DNA from: QQWI01 sp964522015
GTDB lineage: Bacteria; Bacillota; Clostridia; Peptostreptococcales; Acidaminobacteraceae
Length of the DNA stretch: 64,000 bases
Direction: 5' to 3'
Assembly: GCA_964522015.1 (NCBI GenBank)
Contig: CAZFST010000021.1
Location: 16,614 to 80,613, forward strand
The notes below the pieces were generated by a model. The model worked only from the letters and a program-made list of their open reading frames with translations. It was not told the origin of the DNA and searched no databases. Below, in pieces: positions 26,273-35,279 of the stretch. The translations under genes and the position numbers were made by a program. How positions within the stretch are numbered: the first letter of the stretch is position 1; every line of letters starts with the position of its first letter.

Positions 26273-27490
26273 TTACTCCACTGTTTTAAGCATACCAAAC
26301 ATGGGGAGCATCATAGCAACGACAATAAAACCAATAACAACAGCCATTACAACAATCATGACCGGTTCTATCAAGCCCACCATGCGGCTGATTGAGCCTT
26401 CTAACTCTTCGTCATAAAAATCAGCTGTTTTTTCAAGCATTTCTTCTAACGCACCCGATTCTTCGCCAATGCTTACCATGGAAATCATCATTGGTGGAAA
26501 AACACCAACTGATTTAAGACGACTACTAATAGTAGAACCTTTTTTTATATCTTCAATTACGATTGTTATGCCAGAAATGACAACTTCATTACCCGTTACA
26601 TTCGCAGCGGTTTCAAGGGCTTGTATCACTGAGATGCCACTGGCTAACAACGTTGAAAATGTTCGAGTAAAACGAGATGTGGCTATTTTAGCAATAGAAG
26701 ATCCGATTACCGGTATCTTTAATAGCAACTTTTGTATCCTGAACTTCACAGCTTTGTTTTTAAACAACTGATTCATTCCGAATACAACGCCTGCAACCCC
26801 CGCAATAATCAAATACCAATATTTCACTATTATATCCCCTGCGGCTATTACAATTTTGGTTGGCATTGGTAGTGGTATATCTGTTCCTTCAAACATACCT
26901 ACAAAAGTCGGCATGATAAATACAAGTAAAAACGTCACAACAAAAACTATTAAAACACTTAACACCATTGGATACATCATGGCACCTTTGATTTTGCCGT
27001 TGATGCGTTCTTCTTTAATGTAGTGCTCAGACATACGTTCAAGAACGCTATCTAGGTTACCTGTCATTTCACCGGCCTCTACCATACTGACAAGAAGGCT
27101 TGGAAATACTTTTTTGTGTCTTTTCATGGCCGTGGAGAGAATTTCGCCCTTTTGCACCATGTTCACCATGTCTTTAACCGTTCCCCGAATGGTTTTGTTT
27201 TCTGTTTGATTCATTAAAACATCCAAGGCGGTGATTAAAGGCATACCGGCATGTAGCATGGTGTGGAGCTGTTTACAAAATATGGCGATATCTTTGACCT
27301 TCACTTTCGGTTGAAAGAAAGATAAATTAGCCAAATCTTGTCCTTTAGTTTCTTCAATCCCAATTTTCACAGGGGTATGACCCTTAGAGCGAATCATTTG
27401 AACTACTTCTTCTTTTGATTCTGCCCGATAATTGGTGGATAAGATCTTGCCGTCTAGATCGATTTCTTTACACTGATAAGTGGATGTCAA
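26273..27490 (-). CDS. pilC: PilC/GspF inner membrane platform protein
   Basis: About 405 residues with two GspF repeats (about 65-190 and 270-395), each a helical bundle, plus three membrane segments. Motifs such as FCKQLHTMLHAGMPLITAL and FTRTFSTLLASGISVIQALE are characteristic. The start is uncertain: TTG at 27490 has AGGAGG at an eight-base spacing, while ATG at 27496 is only two bases from it. PilC links the motor ATPases to the pilus base. Confidence 0.93.
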   Translation of the reverse strand: MTSTYQCKEIDLDGKILSTNYRAESKEEVVQMIRSKGHTPVKIGIEETKGQDLANLSFFQPKVKVKDIAIFCKQLHTMLHAGMPLITALDVLMNQTENKTIRGTVKDMVNMVQKGEILSTAMKRHKKVFPSLLVSMVEAGEMTGNLDSVLERMSEHYIKEERINGKIKGAMMYPMVLSVLIVFVVTFLLVFIMPTFVGMFEGTDIPLPMPTKIVIAAGDIIVKYWYLIIAGVAGVVFGMNQLFKNKAVKFRIQKLLLKIPVIGSSIAKIATSRFTRTFSTLLASGISVIQALETAANVTGNEVVISGITIVIEDIKKGSTISSRLKSVGVFPPMMISMVSIGEESGALEEMLEKTADFYDEELEGSISRMVGLIEPVMIVVMAVVIGFIVVAMMLPMFGMLKTVE

Positions 27491-27560
27491 CTGCATCACC
27501 TCCTAAGTAGTATTCCACTAATCTAAATGCGACTTGATTGCAGCCCCGTTTAGTCTCCTA

Positions 27561-28619
27561 TTAGTAGAATCCGATTTGTTTCATGACTTGCTCCACATCA
27601 ACAGCGTACTTTTTAAGGGTACTTTGGTCGATGATTCGTCTTCTATACAGGTCTAAAAGCGATGCGTCCATGGACTGCATCCCAAGATGGGAACCGGTTT
27701 GTATCACCGTTTGCATCTGATGGGTTTTGCCTTCTCTGATAAGGTTACGTATGGCGGGTGTTGCAACCATTACCTCAAGGGCTACCGCTCTCCCTGATCC
27801 ATCAGCTTTGGGCATCAGTTGCTGTGAAATTACAGCCTCTAATACCGAAGCTAATTGAACCCTAATTTGTTGTTGCTGGTGGGGCGGAAAAACGTCTATA
27901 ACGCGGTCTATGGTTTTGGCTGCTCCCACAGTATGCAGTGTGGACAGCACCAAATGTCCTGTTTCTGCTGCTGTGATGGCAGTTGAAATGGTTTCTAAGT
28001 CTCGCATTTCGCCTACTAGTATCACGTCTGGATCTTGTCTGAGTGCCGAACGTAGGGCTGCGGAGAAACTGTTTGAATCCTGTCCGATTTCCCTTTGATT
28101 CACAATGCTGCTATGATGCTTATGCAAATACTCAATGGGATCTTCTATGGTGATGATATGATCGCTTTTGGTGCGATTCATATGGTCAATCATTGAAGCT
28201 AAGGTGGTTGACTTACCACTGCCTGTAGGCCCTGTAACCAGTATTAAACCACGTTGCTTTTGGGTCAACTCTTTTATAATAGGTGGTAATGTAAGGCTTT
28301 CCATTGAAGGCACATCCAATGTCACAACCCGCACCGCCATACTGTAAGTGCCTCGCTGCTTAAAGACATTAACCCTAAAGCGGCCAAGTCCTGGGTTTGA
28401 ATACGAAAAATCCAGTTCTCCAGAGTCTTCAAATCGAGCAATCTGATCAACAGTCATCATATCTTGAATAATGGCTCTTGTATCATCGGGCATCAGCTTG
28501 TGTTGAGTTAATTGAATCAACTTACCATTTACGCGTATCATAATAGGCGAAGCCACAGTGATGTGAATATCTGACGCACGGGCATCAACGGCCCGAGTCA
28601 GGATGTCAATAATGTTCAT
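27561..28619 (-). CDS. pilT: PilT retraction ATPase, copy 2
   Basis: The 352-residue protein is a clear paralogue of the one at 19.8-20.9 kb, with Walker A GPTGSGKSTT, DPDVILVGEMRDLETI, TGHLVLSTLHT and AIRNLIREGKTHQM. Both copies have the PilT-type C-terminal motif. Being next to pilB, it is the canonical pilT of the operon. AGGAGG precedes the start. Confidence 0.94.
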   Translation of the reverse strand: MNIIDILTRAVDARASDIHITVASPIMIRVNGKLIQLTQHKLMPDDTRAIIQDMMTVDQIARFEDSGELDFSYSNPGLGRFRVNVFKQRGTYSMAVRVVTLDVPSMESLTLPPIIKELTQKQRGLILVTGPTGSGKSTTLASMIDHMNRTKSDHIITIEDPIEYLHKHHSSIVNQREIGQDSNSFSAALRSALRQDPDVILVGEMRDLETISTAITAAETGHLVLSTLHTVGAAKTIDRVIDVFPPHQQQQIRVQLASVLEAVISQQLMPKADGSGRAVALEVMVATPAIRNLIREGKTHQMQTVIQTGSHLGMQSMDASLLDLYRRRIIDQSTLKKYAVDVEQVMKQIGFY

Positions 28620-28628
28620 TTAGCCTCC

Positions 28629-30311
28629 TTATTCATCATAACTGTAAGTGACGCGTAACATTTCATCTATGGTTGTTTTACCAGCCAGCACCAGATCCCG
28701 ACAAGAATCTTGGAGGGTTTTCATACCCTTTGCAATAGCCATATCTTTAATGACTTCAGAAGTTGCTCCTTTGGTCATCACTGCACGAATATCCCTATCC
28801 ACCAACAAAACTTCGTGGATGGCGGTTCTTCCAAGGTAACCTGTGTGATTGCAAGCATTACAACCAGGTCCTTTTCTAAGCATTACGTTATCTAACTCAC
28901 TGATTTGAAGGGCTTTTCTGGCAGCTAAATCCGGAACATAATCTGCGGTACATTTAGGACAGTTTTTTCTGACCAAACGCTGAGCAATAATCCCAACGGT
29001 TGCCGTTGCCACTAAGAAGGGTTCAATCCCCATATCAACAAGCCTTGAAAGAGAACTGGCCGTATCATTTGTGTGCAGTGTAGAAAGCACCACGTGACCT
29101 GTAATCGCTGCTCGAATGGCAATCTGGGCGGTTTCACTATCCCGTATCTCACCCACCATCACAATGTCTGGATCTTGTCTTAAAATCGACCGAAGTCCAG
29201 TGGCAAAGGTGAGGCCAGCCTTTGTATTAACCTGCACTTGATTGATACCCTCTTGGCGATACTCTACAGGATCTTCCACCGTGATAATATTGCGGTTCAC
29301 CTGATTAAACTCTTTCAAAATTGCGTATAGCGTAGTGGTTTTACCACTACCCGTAGGCCCCGTAACCAAAATGATACCTTCTGGAACCTTCAACATCTTG
29401 GTAACCCGAGCCAAATTATGGTCCGTAAATCCTAACTGCTCTTTAGAAATCACCACATTACTGCGATCCAGTAAACGAATAACAATTTTTTCCCCATATA
29501 CGGTTGGAAGTATCGATATCCGCATGTCAATTGGGACACCTTCTATCACGGCTTCCACGCGACCGTCCTGAGGGATGCGACGTTCGGAGATGTTCATTTT
29601 GCCCATAATCTTGATTCTTGTGACGATGGCAGAGTGAGTATTTTTAGCGGGTGTTAAAACCTCCCGAAGCTCACCGTCAATACGGTAGCGGATGCGGACA
29701 TTTTTTTCAAAGGGCTCAATATGAATATCGCTGGTTTTGGATTTAACCGCTTGGGTGATGATATTATTAACCAGGCGCACCATCGGTGCATTGGTAACAT
29801 CTTCGTCTTCTTGACTGGCAGTTTCTTCTTGGAAATTCCCTTGGGCGCTGTATTCTTCAACAGCACGTTCGGCTAAATCTGTGGTGTCATAGTATTTTGA
29901 GATGGTTCTGTCAATATCTTGTTGAGAACTGATGACGATATCTAGCTCAAAGCCTGTTGCGATGCGAATATCATCCTTGGCGATCATGTCAAGGGGATCT
30001 GCCATGGCCACTAAGAGACGGTTGTTTTGAAAGGCGATCGGAATGGCTTTGTGTCTATTAGCAAGACTTTCGCTAATAAACTTTGGCACTTTTGGGTCAA
30101 TATAATAGGTGTTGAGGTCCATGTACTGGATACCAAACTGAAGCTCTAACACAGTATAGAGTTGCGCTTCTGTAATCAACTTGTTGTGAATCAGTACCGC
30201 ACCGAGTTTCATGCCAAGGACTCTTTGCTCGCTCAGGGCTTGCTGCAACTGAGCTTCGTTAATAATTCCTTGTTCTATAAGTATATCACCTAAACGCTTT
30301 TTTTTAAACAT
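28629..30311 (-). CDS. pilB: PilB/GspE extension ATPase
   Basis: The 560-residue protein has an N-terminal MshEN domain (about 1-150, RLGDILIEQGIINEAQLQQAL and ITEAQLYTVLELQFGI), the ATPase core with GPTGSGKTTT, DPDIVMVGEIRDSETAQIA and a tetracysteine zinc site (CPKC and CNAC). MshEN domains often bind cyclic di-GMP, so this motor may itself sense the nucleotide; the binding residues cannot be confirmed by eye. It powers pilus extension. GAGG precedes the start. Confidence 0.95.
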   Translation of the reverse strand: MFKKKRLGDILIEQGIINEAQLQQALSEQRVLGMKLGAVLIHNKLITEAQLYTVLELQFGIQYMDLNTYYIDPKVPKFISESLANRHKAIPIAFQNNRLLVAMADPLDMIAKDDIRIATGFELDIVISSQQDIDRTISKYYDTTDLAERAVEEYSAQGNFQEETASQEDEDVTNAPMVRLVNNIITQAVKSKTSDIHIEPFEKNVRIRYRIDGELREVLTPAKNTHSAIVTRIKIMGKMNISERRIPQDGRVEAVIEGVPIDMRISILPTVYGEKIVIRLLDRSNVVISKEQLGFTDHNLARVTKMLKVPEGIILVTGPTGSGKTTTLYAILKEFNQVNRNIITVEDPVEYRQEGINQVQVNTKAGLTFATGLRSILRQDPDIVMVGEIRDSETAQIAIRAAITGHVVLSTLHTNDTASSLSRLVDMGIEPFLVATATVGIIAQRLVRKNCPKCTADYVPDLAARKALQISELDNVMLRKGPGCNACNHTGYLGRTAIHEVLLVDRDIRAVMTKGATSEVIKDMAIAKGMKTLQDSCRDLVLAGKTTIDEMLRVTYSYDE

Positions 30312-30386
30312 GTCAGGACCTCATAATGGCGAATTTTAGCGATTTTTTGATGTTATTTTCGTTATTTTCAGTATGTTTCTTAAGTT

Positions 30387-31142
30387 CTATTGCAATGATA
30401 AAATACGAATCCATTCAAGATAAAAAAGACTTGATAAATAGATCCCAATTGCCAGGAATGGTCCAAAAGGAATGCCGTCTGTCATCTTTTTTTTGCCCGT
30501 TAAAAGCAATACAAGTGTGACCAGGCCACCAAATACAAAAGCTACCAAATAGCTAAAGATAACGGCCACCGGCCCAATTAAAGGCCCAACCGCGGCCATT
30601 AATTTCAGATCACCGCCACCCATGGCCTGCACCTTAAACAGAGCACCCACCGCCATGATAGCGAGCATCACCCCGGCGCCAATGGCAAAACCCCAGATGG
30701 CGCCCTTAATGGAAAGACCCCCTGTTGCGCAATTGGCCACAGCCAATACCGCAACCCCGATATTCAAGGCATTGGGTATAATGCTGTGGTCAAAATCAAT
30801 CATCGCAATGCATATTAGCATAGAACTCAGGGCCATTAGAATCATCGCCTGAATTGTAAAACCATACACTGAGAATACACCTAAATATAATACGGCATTC
30901 AACAGCTCTATACTTGGATAGCGCCACGAAATTTTCGTGGCGCAGTAGCGGCATTTGCCCTTTAAGAACAAAAAGCTCAAAACAGGCACTAAATCAAAAC
31001 CATTTAAGGTATGCTGGCAAGCGCCACACCTAGAACGGGGCTTAACGATACTTACCCCCAAGGGCAATCTGTAAATCACAACATTCAAGAAGCTGCCAAT
31101 CACCAGTCCAAACAGTGCTACAAAGCCATTTAACACCAACAT
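30387..31142 (-). CDS. pilD: Full-length prepilin peptidase PilD
   Basis: About 251 residues with the N-terminal methyltransferase-type domain holding two Cys-x-x-Cys pairs (RCGACQ and KCRYCA) and the A24 peptidase part with aspartates in MIDFDHSIIPN and GGGDLKL. It cleaves prepilin leaders and methylates the new N-terminus. The start at 31142 has AGGGGGAG seven bases upstream; ATG at 31166 would put that site inside the gene. It is the first gene of the pilus operon. Confidence 0.93.
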   Translation of the reverse strand: MLVLNGFVALFGLVIGSFLNVVIYRLPLGVSIVKPRSRCGACQHTLNGFDLVPVLSFLFLKGKCRYCATKISWRYPSIELLNAVLYLGVFSVYGFTIQAMILMALSSMLICIAMIDFDHSIIPNALNIGVAVLAVANCATGGLSIKGAIWGFAIGAGVMLAIMAVGALFKVQAMGGGDLKLMAAVGPLIGPVAVIFSYLVAFVFGGLVTLVLLLTGKKKMTDGIPFGPFLAIGIYLSSLFYLEWIRILSLQ

Positions 31143-31189
31143 CAATGGACTCCCCCTACCTAACATAAGATACCGCTTCTTTTAAACAC

Positions 31190-31262
31190 AAAAAACCAGG
31201 CAAAGACCCGGTTACGCCACTTCATCCTCGCAGTATAGGCGTCCATATACAACTGCGGTTCA
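31190..31262 (-). ncRNA. Structured leader RNA with terminator before the pilus operon (unassigned riboswitch candidate)
   Basis: On the minus strand, between a promoter and pilD, the leader has a stem CGCA-GTATA / TATAC-TGCG (with a three-base bulge) whose loop TGGACGCC can pair with GGCGT 23 bases downstream, a possible pseudoknot. Directly after comes AACCGGGT / GCCTGGTT with loop CTTT followed by TTTTTT, an intrinsic terminator shape (8 pairs, two of them G-T). The GGCGTAACC strand could be shared between aptamer and terminator. It does not match the cyclic di-GMP class I consensus I remember, and only vaguely class II. The structure is seen; the ligand is unknown. Confidence 0.5.
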
Positions 31263-31322
31263 TCTGATATCATTTTTAATTGCCACTATATGTAGTTTTA
31301 ATTCTATTCAATCACTTTCTTA

Positions 31323-31351
31323 ATTGTAAGCAAATTTCGTCGTGAAATCAA
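31323..31351 (-). promoter_or_regulatory. Sigma-A type promoter of the pilus operon
   Basis: TTGATT (-35, 31346-31351) and TACAAT (-10, 31323-31328) are separated by 17 bases. Transcription would start near 31316 and give a leader of about 175 bases before pilD. No coding sequence is seen in the remaining gap to udk. Confidence 0.65.
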
Positions 31352-31419
31352 GCTATTTTGAGAATTTAACAACATTTTGGCAAAAAATATCAATATTAAT
31401 TTATTGACATATACCACAA

Positions 31420-31456
31420 GAGGTGGTGCGACCTCAAAACGATCTCTCACCACCTC
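31420..31456. repeat. Inverted repeat between udk and the pilus promoter
   Basis: GAGGTGGTG (31420-31428) and CACCACCTC (31448-31456) form a 9-bp perfect stem with a 19-base loop. There is no U-run on either side, so it is either a weak terminator of udk or a protein-binding site upstream of the pilus promoter. Confidence 0.5.
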
Positions 31457-31517
31457 AGTTTACCACCCTTAGTTTGATTTGATTAACTAAATCACCTTTT
31501 ATATCCTTGGATACTTT

Positions 31518-32138
31518 TTACGCTTCAATAATCCTAGCGCGAATGGTTGCCACCATCACATCCACTGCCACTCGGTTAAAGCCACCCTCTGGAATAATAA
31601 TGTCTGCATACTTTTTACTCGGCTCAAGAAACAGTTCGTGGGCTGGTTTTACCGTCAACAGGTACTGATCGATAACAGAATCAAGGGTTCTACCACGTTG
31701 CTCCATATCCCGCTTGATTCTTCTGATTACCCGGAGATCTGCATCTGTATCTACAAAAATCTTAATATCAAGCATTTTTCTAAGGCGAGCATCTTCAAGG
31801 AGCATGATGCCTTCCACAATGATGATATCCCTAGGCTCAACCCGATAACTCTTTTTGCTTCTTGTATGTTCCGAAAAATCATACTGGGGCTTATCAACTG
31901 CTTTACCATCTTTTAGTGATTGGATATGTTCAATCAAAAGATCCGTATCAAAAGCAAGAGGATGATCATAATTGGTTTTAACCCGTTCCTCCATGCTAAG
32001 GTGACTCTGATCTTTATAATAGGCGTCCTGTTCAATAATGGCGATTCTCTTTTCTGGCACCGACTCAAAAATAGACATGGCTACCGTACTTTTACCAGAA
32101 CCAGACCCTCCTGTAATACCAATCACTAATGGTTTCAT
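31518..32138 (-). CDS. udk: Uridine kinase
   Basis: The 206-residue protein has Walker A GITGGSGSGKST, the uridine-binding region YDHPLAFDTDLL and RDIIIVEGIMLLED. It phosphorylates uridine and cytidine with ATP or GTP in pyrimidine salvage. It directly follows the U32 peptidase gene, an arrangement common in Clostridia. Confidence 0.95.
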   Translation of the reverse strand: MKPLVIGITGGSGSGKSTVAMSIFESVPEKRIAIIEQDAYYKDQSHLSMEERVKTNYDHPLAFDTDLLIEHIQSLKDGKAVDKPQYDFSEHTRSKKSYRVEPRDIIIVEGIMLLEDARLRKMLDIKIFVDTDADLRVIRRIKRDMEQRGRTLDSVIDQYLLTVKPAHELFLEPSKKYADIIIPEGGFNRVAVDVMVATIRARIIEA

Positions 32139-32141
32139 CGA

Positions 32142-33371
32142 TTAAGCATCCTTTCTTTTTCGCAAAATATCAAACGGTTTAACAGGTTGATCCATCTTAA
32201 TGGAAATGGTTTGTTGGGCATGGGGAGCAACGTCAATCATCTGACCTTTACTGTCAAACATCTCATTAACCACTTGCTCATAAGCAAAGTAGTTTGGCCC
32301 CATCACTTCAATCTCATCCCCTTTAAAAATACGATTGCGCTGTTCAATCACAGCAAGACCAGTATTTTCATCGTAGGATTTGACCAAACCGATAAAATCG
32401 TATTCCCTCACATAAGCTGACGATGTGTAAAGTTGAGATTCAATCCCCGCTTTTTCGTTGTAAAAACCAGTGGTAAACTCCCGATGGCTGGCCTTTTGGA
32501 TTTCCTCTATCCAAAGGGGGTCAAAGCGGTAATTTTCAGGATCTTGATAGTACCGATCAATGGCCTCTCTGTAAACGCGGACGATGTTCGCGACATAGTA
32601 GACACTTTTAGAGCGACCCTCAATTTTCAAACTTGATAGCCCAGAATTAATGAGATCAGGTATAAATTCAATCATACAAAGATCTTTTGAATTAAAGAAA
32701 TAAGTCCCATGCTCATCTTGTTCAATAGGAAAGTATTCCCCAGGTCTTTTTTCTTCCACCAGCGAGTATTTCCACCGGCATGGATGAGAACATTCCCCTT
32801 TATTGGCATCCCGAGCTGTCATGTAGTTAGAAATCAAGCATCTGCCAGAATAAGAGATACACATAGCACCATGGACAAAGGACTCAAGCTCTAGGGTTTC
32901 CGGGGTTTTCTCTCTAATGGTTGCAATTTCTTCAAAGGAAAGCTCCCGGGCCAAGATAACCCGCTTAATCCCCTGTTGGTGCCAAAATGCAGCACTCATA
33001 TAATTGGTATTATTGGCTTGGGTACTTAAATGGACCTCAGCCTCAGGCATTTTGCTCTTTAAGAACATCAATGTGCCCGGGTCTGACAAGATAAAGGCAT
33101 CAAAGGGTAGCTCTTTAATCATCTCGATGTATTCTTCTAAGGCGTCAAGGTCTTCGTTATGAGGGATAATGTTTAAGGTCAAAAACACCCGTTTACCTCT
33201 GCTGTGTGCAAATTCAAGGCCTTCAAGCATCTGTTCCTTTGAAAAATTTCTGGAGCTGGCCCTAAGGCCAAAAATCTCACCACCGATATAAACTGCATCG
33301 GCTCCATATAAAATGGCAAATTTCAATTTATCTAAGTCCCCTGCCGGGGCTAAAAGTTCAATTTTCTTCAT
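32142..33371 (-). CDS. U32 family peptidase (RlhA/YrrO-like)
   Basis: The 409-residue protein begins MKKIELLAPAGDLDKLKFAILYGADAVYIGG, contains the U32 signature around ESFVHGAMCISYSGRCLISNYMT with four likely cluster-binding cysteines (MCISYSGRCL and GECSHPC), and ends in a short beta-barrel C-terminal domain. Members include RlhA, which hydroxylates 23S rRNA, and tRNA hydroxylation proteins (TrhP). RNA modification is therefore more likely than proteolysis. AAAGGA precedes the ATG at 33371. Confidence 0.9.
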   Translation of the reverse strand: MKKIELLAPAGDLDKLKFAILYGADAVYIGGEIFGLRASSRNFSKEQMLEGLEFAHSRGKRVFLTLNIIPHNEDLDALEEYIEMIKELPFDAFILSDPGTLMFLKSKMPEAEVHLSTQANNTNYMSAAFWHQQGIKRVILARELSFEEIATIREKTPETLELESFVHGAMCISYSGRCLISNYMTARDANKGECSHPCRWKYSLVEEKRPGEYFPIEQDEHGTYFFNSKDLCMIEFIPDLINSGLSSLKIEGRSKSVYYVANIVRVYREAIDRYYQDPENYRFDPLWIEEIQKASHREFTTGFYNEKAGIESQLYTSSAYVREYDFIGLVKSYDENTGLAVIEQRNRIFKGDEIEVMGPNYFAYEQVVNEMFDSKGQMIDVAPHAQQTISIKMDQPVKPFDILRKRKDA

Positions 33372-33429
33372 CTGAAATCCTTTCAATGATGGGTTAAGTG
33401 TTAATCAGGTATGATTTAAGTGTCAAAAT

Positions 33430-34077
33430 TCAATTGTCTTTTCTTAAACAAAGCATCATGCCGTCGCCAATGGCCAGTAAAGAGGCATAATAATTTGGGT
33501 GGTCGCTGGTATAGTCAATAAATGCATTGAGTCTGGTGTAAATGGTCTTCTGACGTCTGGCAAATGGCAGTCCTGCAACAATGCCCTTATAAAGCACATT
33601 GTCTGTTAAAATAACCCCTTCAGGTAAAATCATAGATTCAGCCTTAGTAAAATAATCTAGATATTGGCCTTTTGCAGCATCGATAAAAATAAAATCAAAG
33701 TTTTCACCCTTTGCCACCAGTTGACCCATCACTTCAGATGCGTCCCCCAAGTACTGGGTCACACGATTTTCAAAACCCAACTGTGAAAAGTGAGTCTTTG
33801 CAATGTCAAAGCTATCTCCATCCAACTCGATGGTGGTTAAATGGGCCTTTGAATTGAGGAGCATTAAGCTACCCGAAAAACCGATAGCCGTACCCACTTC
33901 AAGTATTTTTAGGGGCTTTTTTAATTGAATTTGTGTGCGCAAAAAAGCGGCCGCATCATTGGTGATGATGGGCACGTTTTCTTTTAAGCCAAGGGCCCTA
34001 ATGGCAACCAGCTCAGGTTCTATAAAGAGCATATGCTTATCCACAAAGGTAATGATATGACGGTCTGTAAAGGACAT
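33430..34077 (-). CDS. SAM-dependent O-methyltransferase (class I, tRNA U34 TrmR-like)
   Basis: The 215-residue protein has LEVGTAIGFSGSLML (SAM loop), LTTIELDGDSFDIA, DFIFIDAAKGQYLDYF and LTDNVLYKGIV. This is the COMT-like family 3 group; the Bacillus member TrmR (YrrM) completes methylation of 5-methoxyuridine at tRNA position 34 and sits next to mltG and U32 peptidase genes, exactly as here. The tRNA role is thus likely, but inferred from context. Confidence 0.87.
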   Translation of the reverse strand: MSFTDRHIITFVDKHMLFIEPELVAIRALGLKENVPIITNDAAAFLRTQIQLKKPLKILEVGTAIGFSGSLMLLNSKAHLTTIELDGDSFDIAKTHFSQLGFENRVTQYLGDASEVMGQLVAKGENFDFIFIDAAKGQYLDYFTKAESMILPEGVILTDNVLYKGIVAGLPFARRQKTIYTRLNAFIDYTSDHPNYYASLLAIGDGMMLCLRKDN

Positions 34078-34079
34078 GT

Positions 34080-35102
34080 TTAGTTTCCTAACTTCTTATC
34101 GGCTATAGCTTTTGCTTTCAAGTGTTCTTTGTAAGTTGTGCTAAACTGATGTTTGCCATCATTGTCGCCGCTGACCACAAAATAATAATATTCCGTATCA
34201 TCAGGATATAAAGCGGAGTTCAAGGCAAGTTCGCCTGGAGAAGCAATTGGCGCAGGTGGCAACCCAGCATACTTATAGGTATTATAGGGTGAATCTACTT
34301 CTAGATCTTTAAACAACAACTTAGCCTTGCGATCTTGCAAAAGGTACTGAACCGTGGCGCAGGACTCTAACTGCTGCCCCACTTTAAGGCGGTTGTGAAA
34401 AACACTGCCCACTATTGGAAACTCTTCTTTTGACATGGTTTCCCTTTCAATAATCGAGGCCAAAGTCACCACTTGATTCACTGTAAACCCTAAATCAGAA
34501 GCACGGGTATACATATCCTCAGTAAACACAGCATCGAATTTATTGAGCATGGCGGTGAGAATGGTCAACTCGTCAGCCCCTACTTTAAACTCGTAGGTTG
34601 CTGGGAATAAAAAACCTTCCAGTCTGTTTTGATACTTTCTGTCCGTTTCTAAAAAACGGTATTCAAAAGGATGATTTTCAGCTAAATCTTCAAAGGTCTT
34701 TCTGTCAATCAGCCCTTCTTTTTCAAGCTTATCAGCAATCATCTTGAACTCATAACCTTCTGGTACTGCAAACTTAAAGGTTTCTACAAAAGCCTTGCCT
34801 CCAGCTAAAACATTGATGATTTCCTCTTGAGACATTGATTTTGACAACTGAAAATCCCCTGCCGCAAGCTTTCCGTCTTTTGATAATTCTTTTACATGCT
34901 TGACAAAAGACCAGTCATTTTGAATCAGGCCTGCGGTTTCTAAAAGGCTTGCAATTGTCTTAGTAGATGCCCCACCTGGCACTGTAAAAATCGTTAGTTC
35001 TGTGCTGTTAACATCAACTGGTTCATAGTACTGTGCTGTACTACAACCCACAAGACTCATGATTAACAGCAATACACTGATTGCTAATCCTATTTTTTTC
35101 AT
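34080..35102 (-). CDS. mltG: Endolytic transglycosylase MltG, lipoprotein form
   Basis: The 340-residue protein has the YceG domain with LASIIERETMSKEEFPIVGSVFHNRL (catalytic Glu in IERE) and YNTYKYAGLPPAPIASPG. MltG cuts nascent peptidoglycan strands and sets their length. The N-terminus MKKIGLAISVLLLIMSLVGCST carries a lipobox (LVGC), so the protein may be lipid-anchored instead of having the usual transmembrane helix. AGGAG precedes the start. Confidence 0.92.
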   Translation of the reverse strand: MKKIGLAISVLLLIMSLVGCSTAQYYEPVDVNSTELTIFTVPGGASTKTIASLLETAGLIQNDWSFVKHVKELSKDGKLAAGDFQLSKSMSQEEIINVLAGGKAFVETFKFAVPEGYEFKMIADKLEKEGLIDRKTFEDLAENHPFEYRFLETDRKYQNRLEGFLFPATYEFKVGADELTILTAMLNKFDAVFTEDMYTRASDLGFTVNQVVTLASIIERETMSKEEFPIVGSVFHNRLKVGQQLESCATVQYLLQDRKAKLLFKDLEVDSPYNTYKYAGLPPAPIASPGELALNSALYPDDTEYYYFVVSGDNDGKHQFSTTYKEHLKAKAIADKKLGN

Positions 35103-35183
35103 CTATACGCTCCTAAGTCACGTGAAATAGTGTAATACATTACCCTATCTTTAACGTTAAATTCACTTCTTTTGCCTTTAAAC

Positions 35184-35189
35184 ATTATA
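35184..35189 (-). promoter_or_regulatory. Possible -10 box upstream of mltG
   Basis: TATAAT on the minus strand about 85 bases before the mltG start; only a poor -35 (TAGGCA) at 17 bases. Tentative. Confidence 0.3.
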
Positions 35190-35228
35190 CGCCCCAAAGG
35201 GCCATGTGCCTAGTGTGCTTTTACACAA

Positions 35229-35260
35229 AAAACTACTCCGATTTTGCGCAGAGTAGTTTT
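35229..35260 (-). terminator. Terminator after the RNase J gene
   Basis: AAAACTACTC pairs with GAGTAGTTTT (10 bp) around a 12-base loop, followed on the minus strand by TTTTTTG. It lies 20 bases after the stop of the RNase J gene and could work in both directions. Confidence 0.85.
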
Positions 35261-35279
35261 TATAATTAATTTGTTTGAT

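Noticed and set aside
31190..31262. Cyclic di-GMP class I riboswitch before pilD
   Set aside because: The expected conserved blocks (GGCAAACC, GACGCAAAGCC, tetraloop receptor) are not present on either strand, so only a general leader RNA is claimed.
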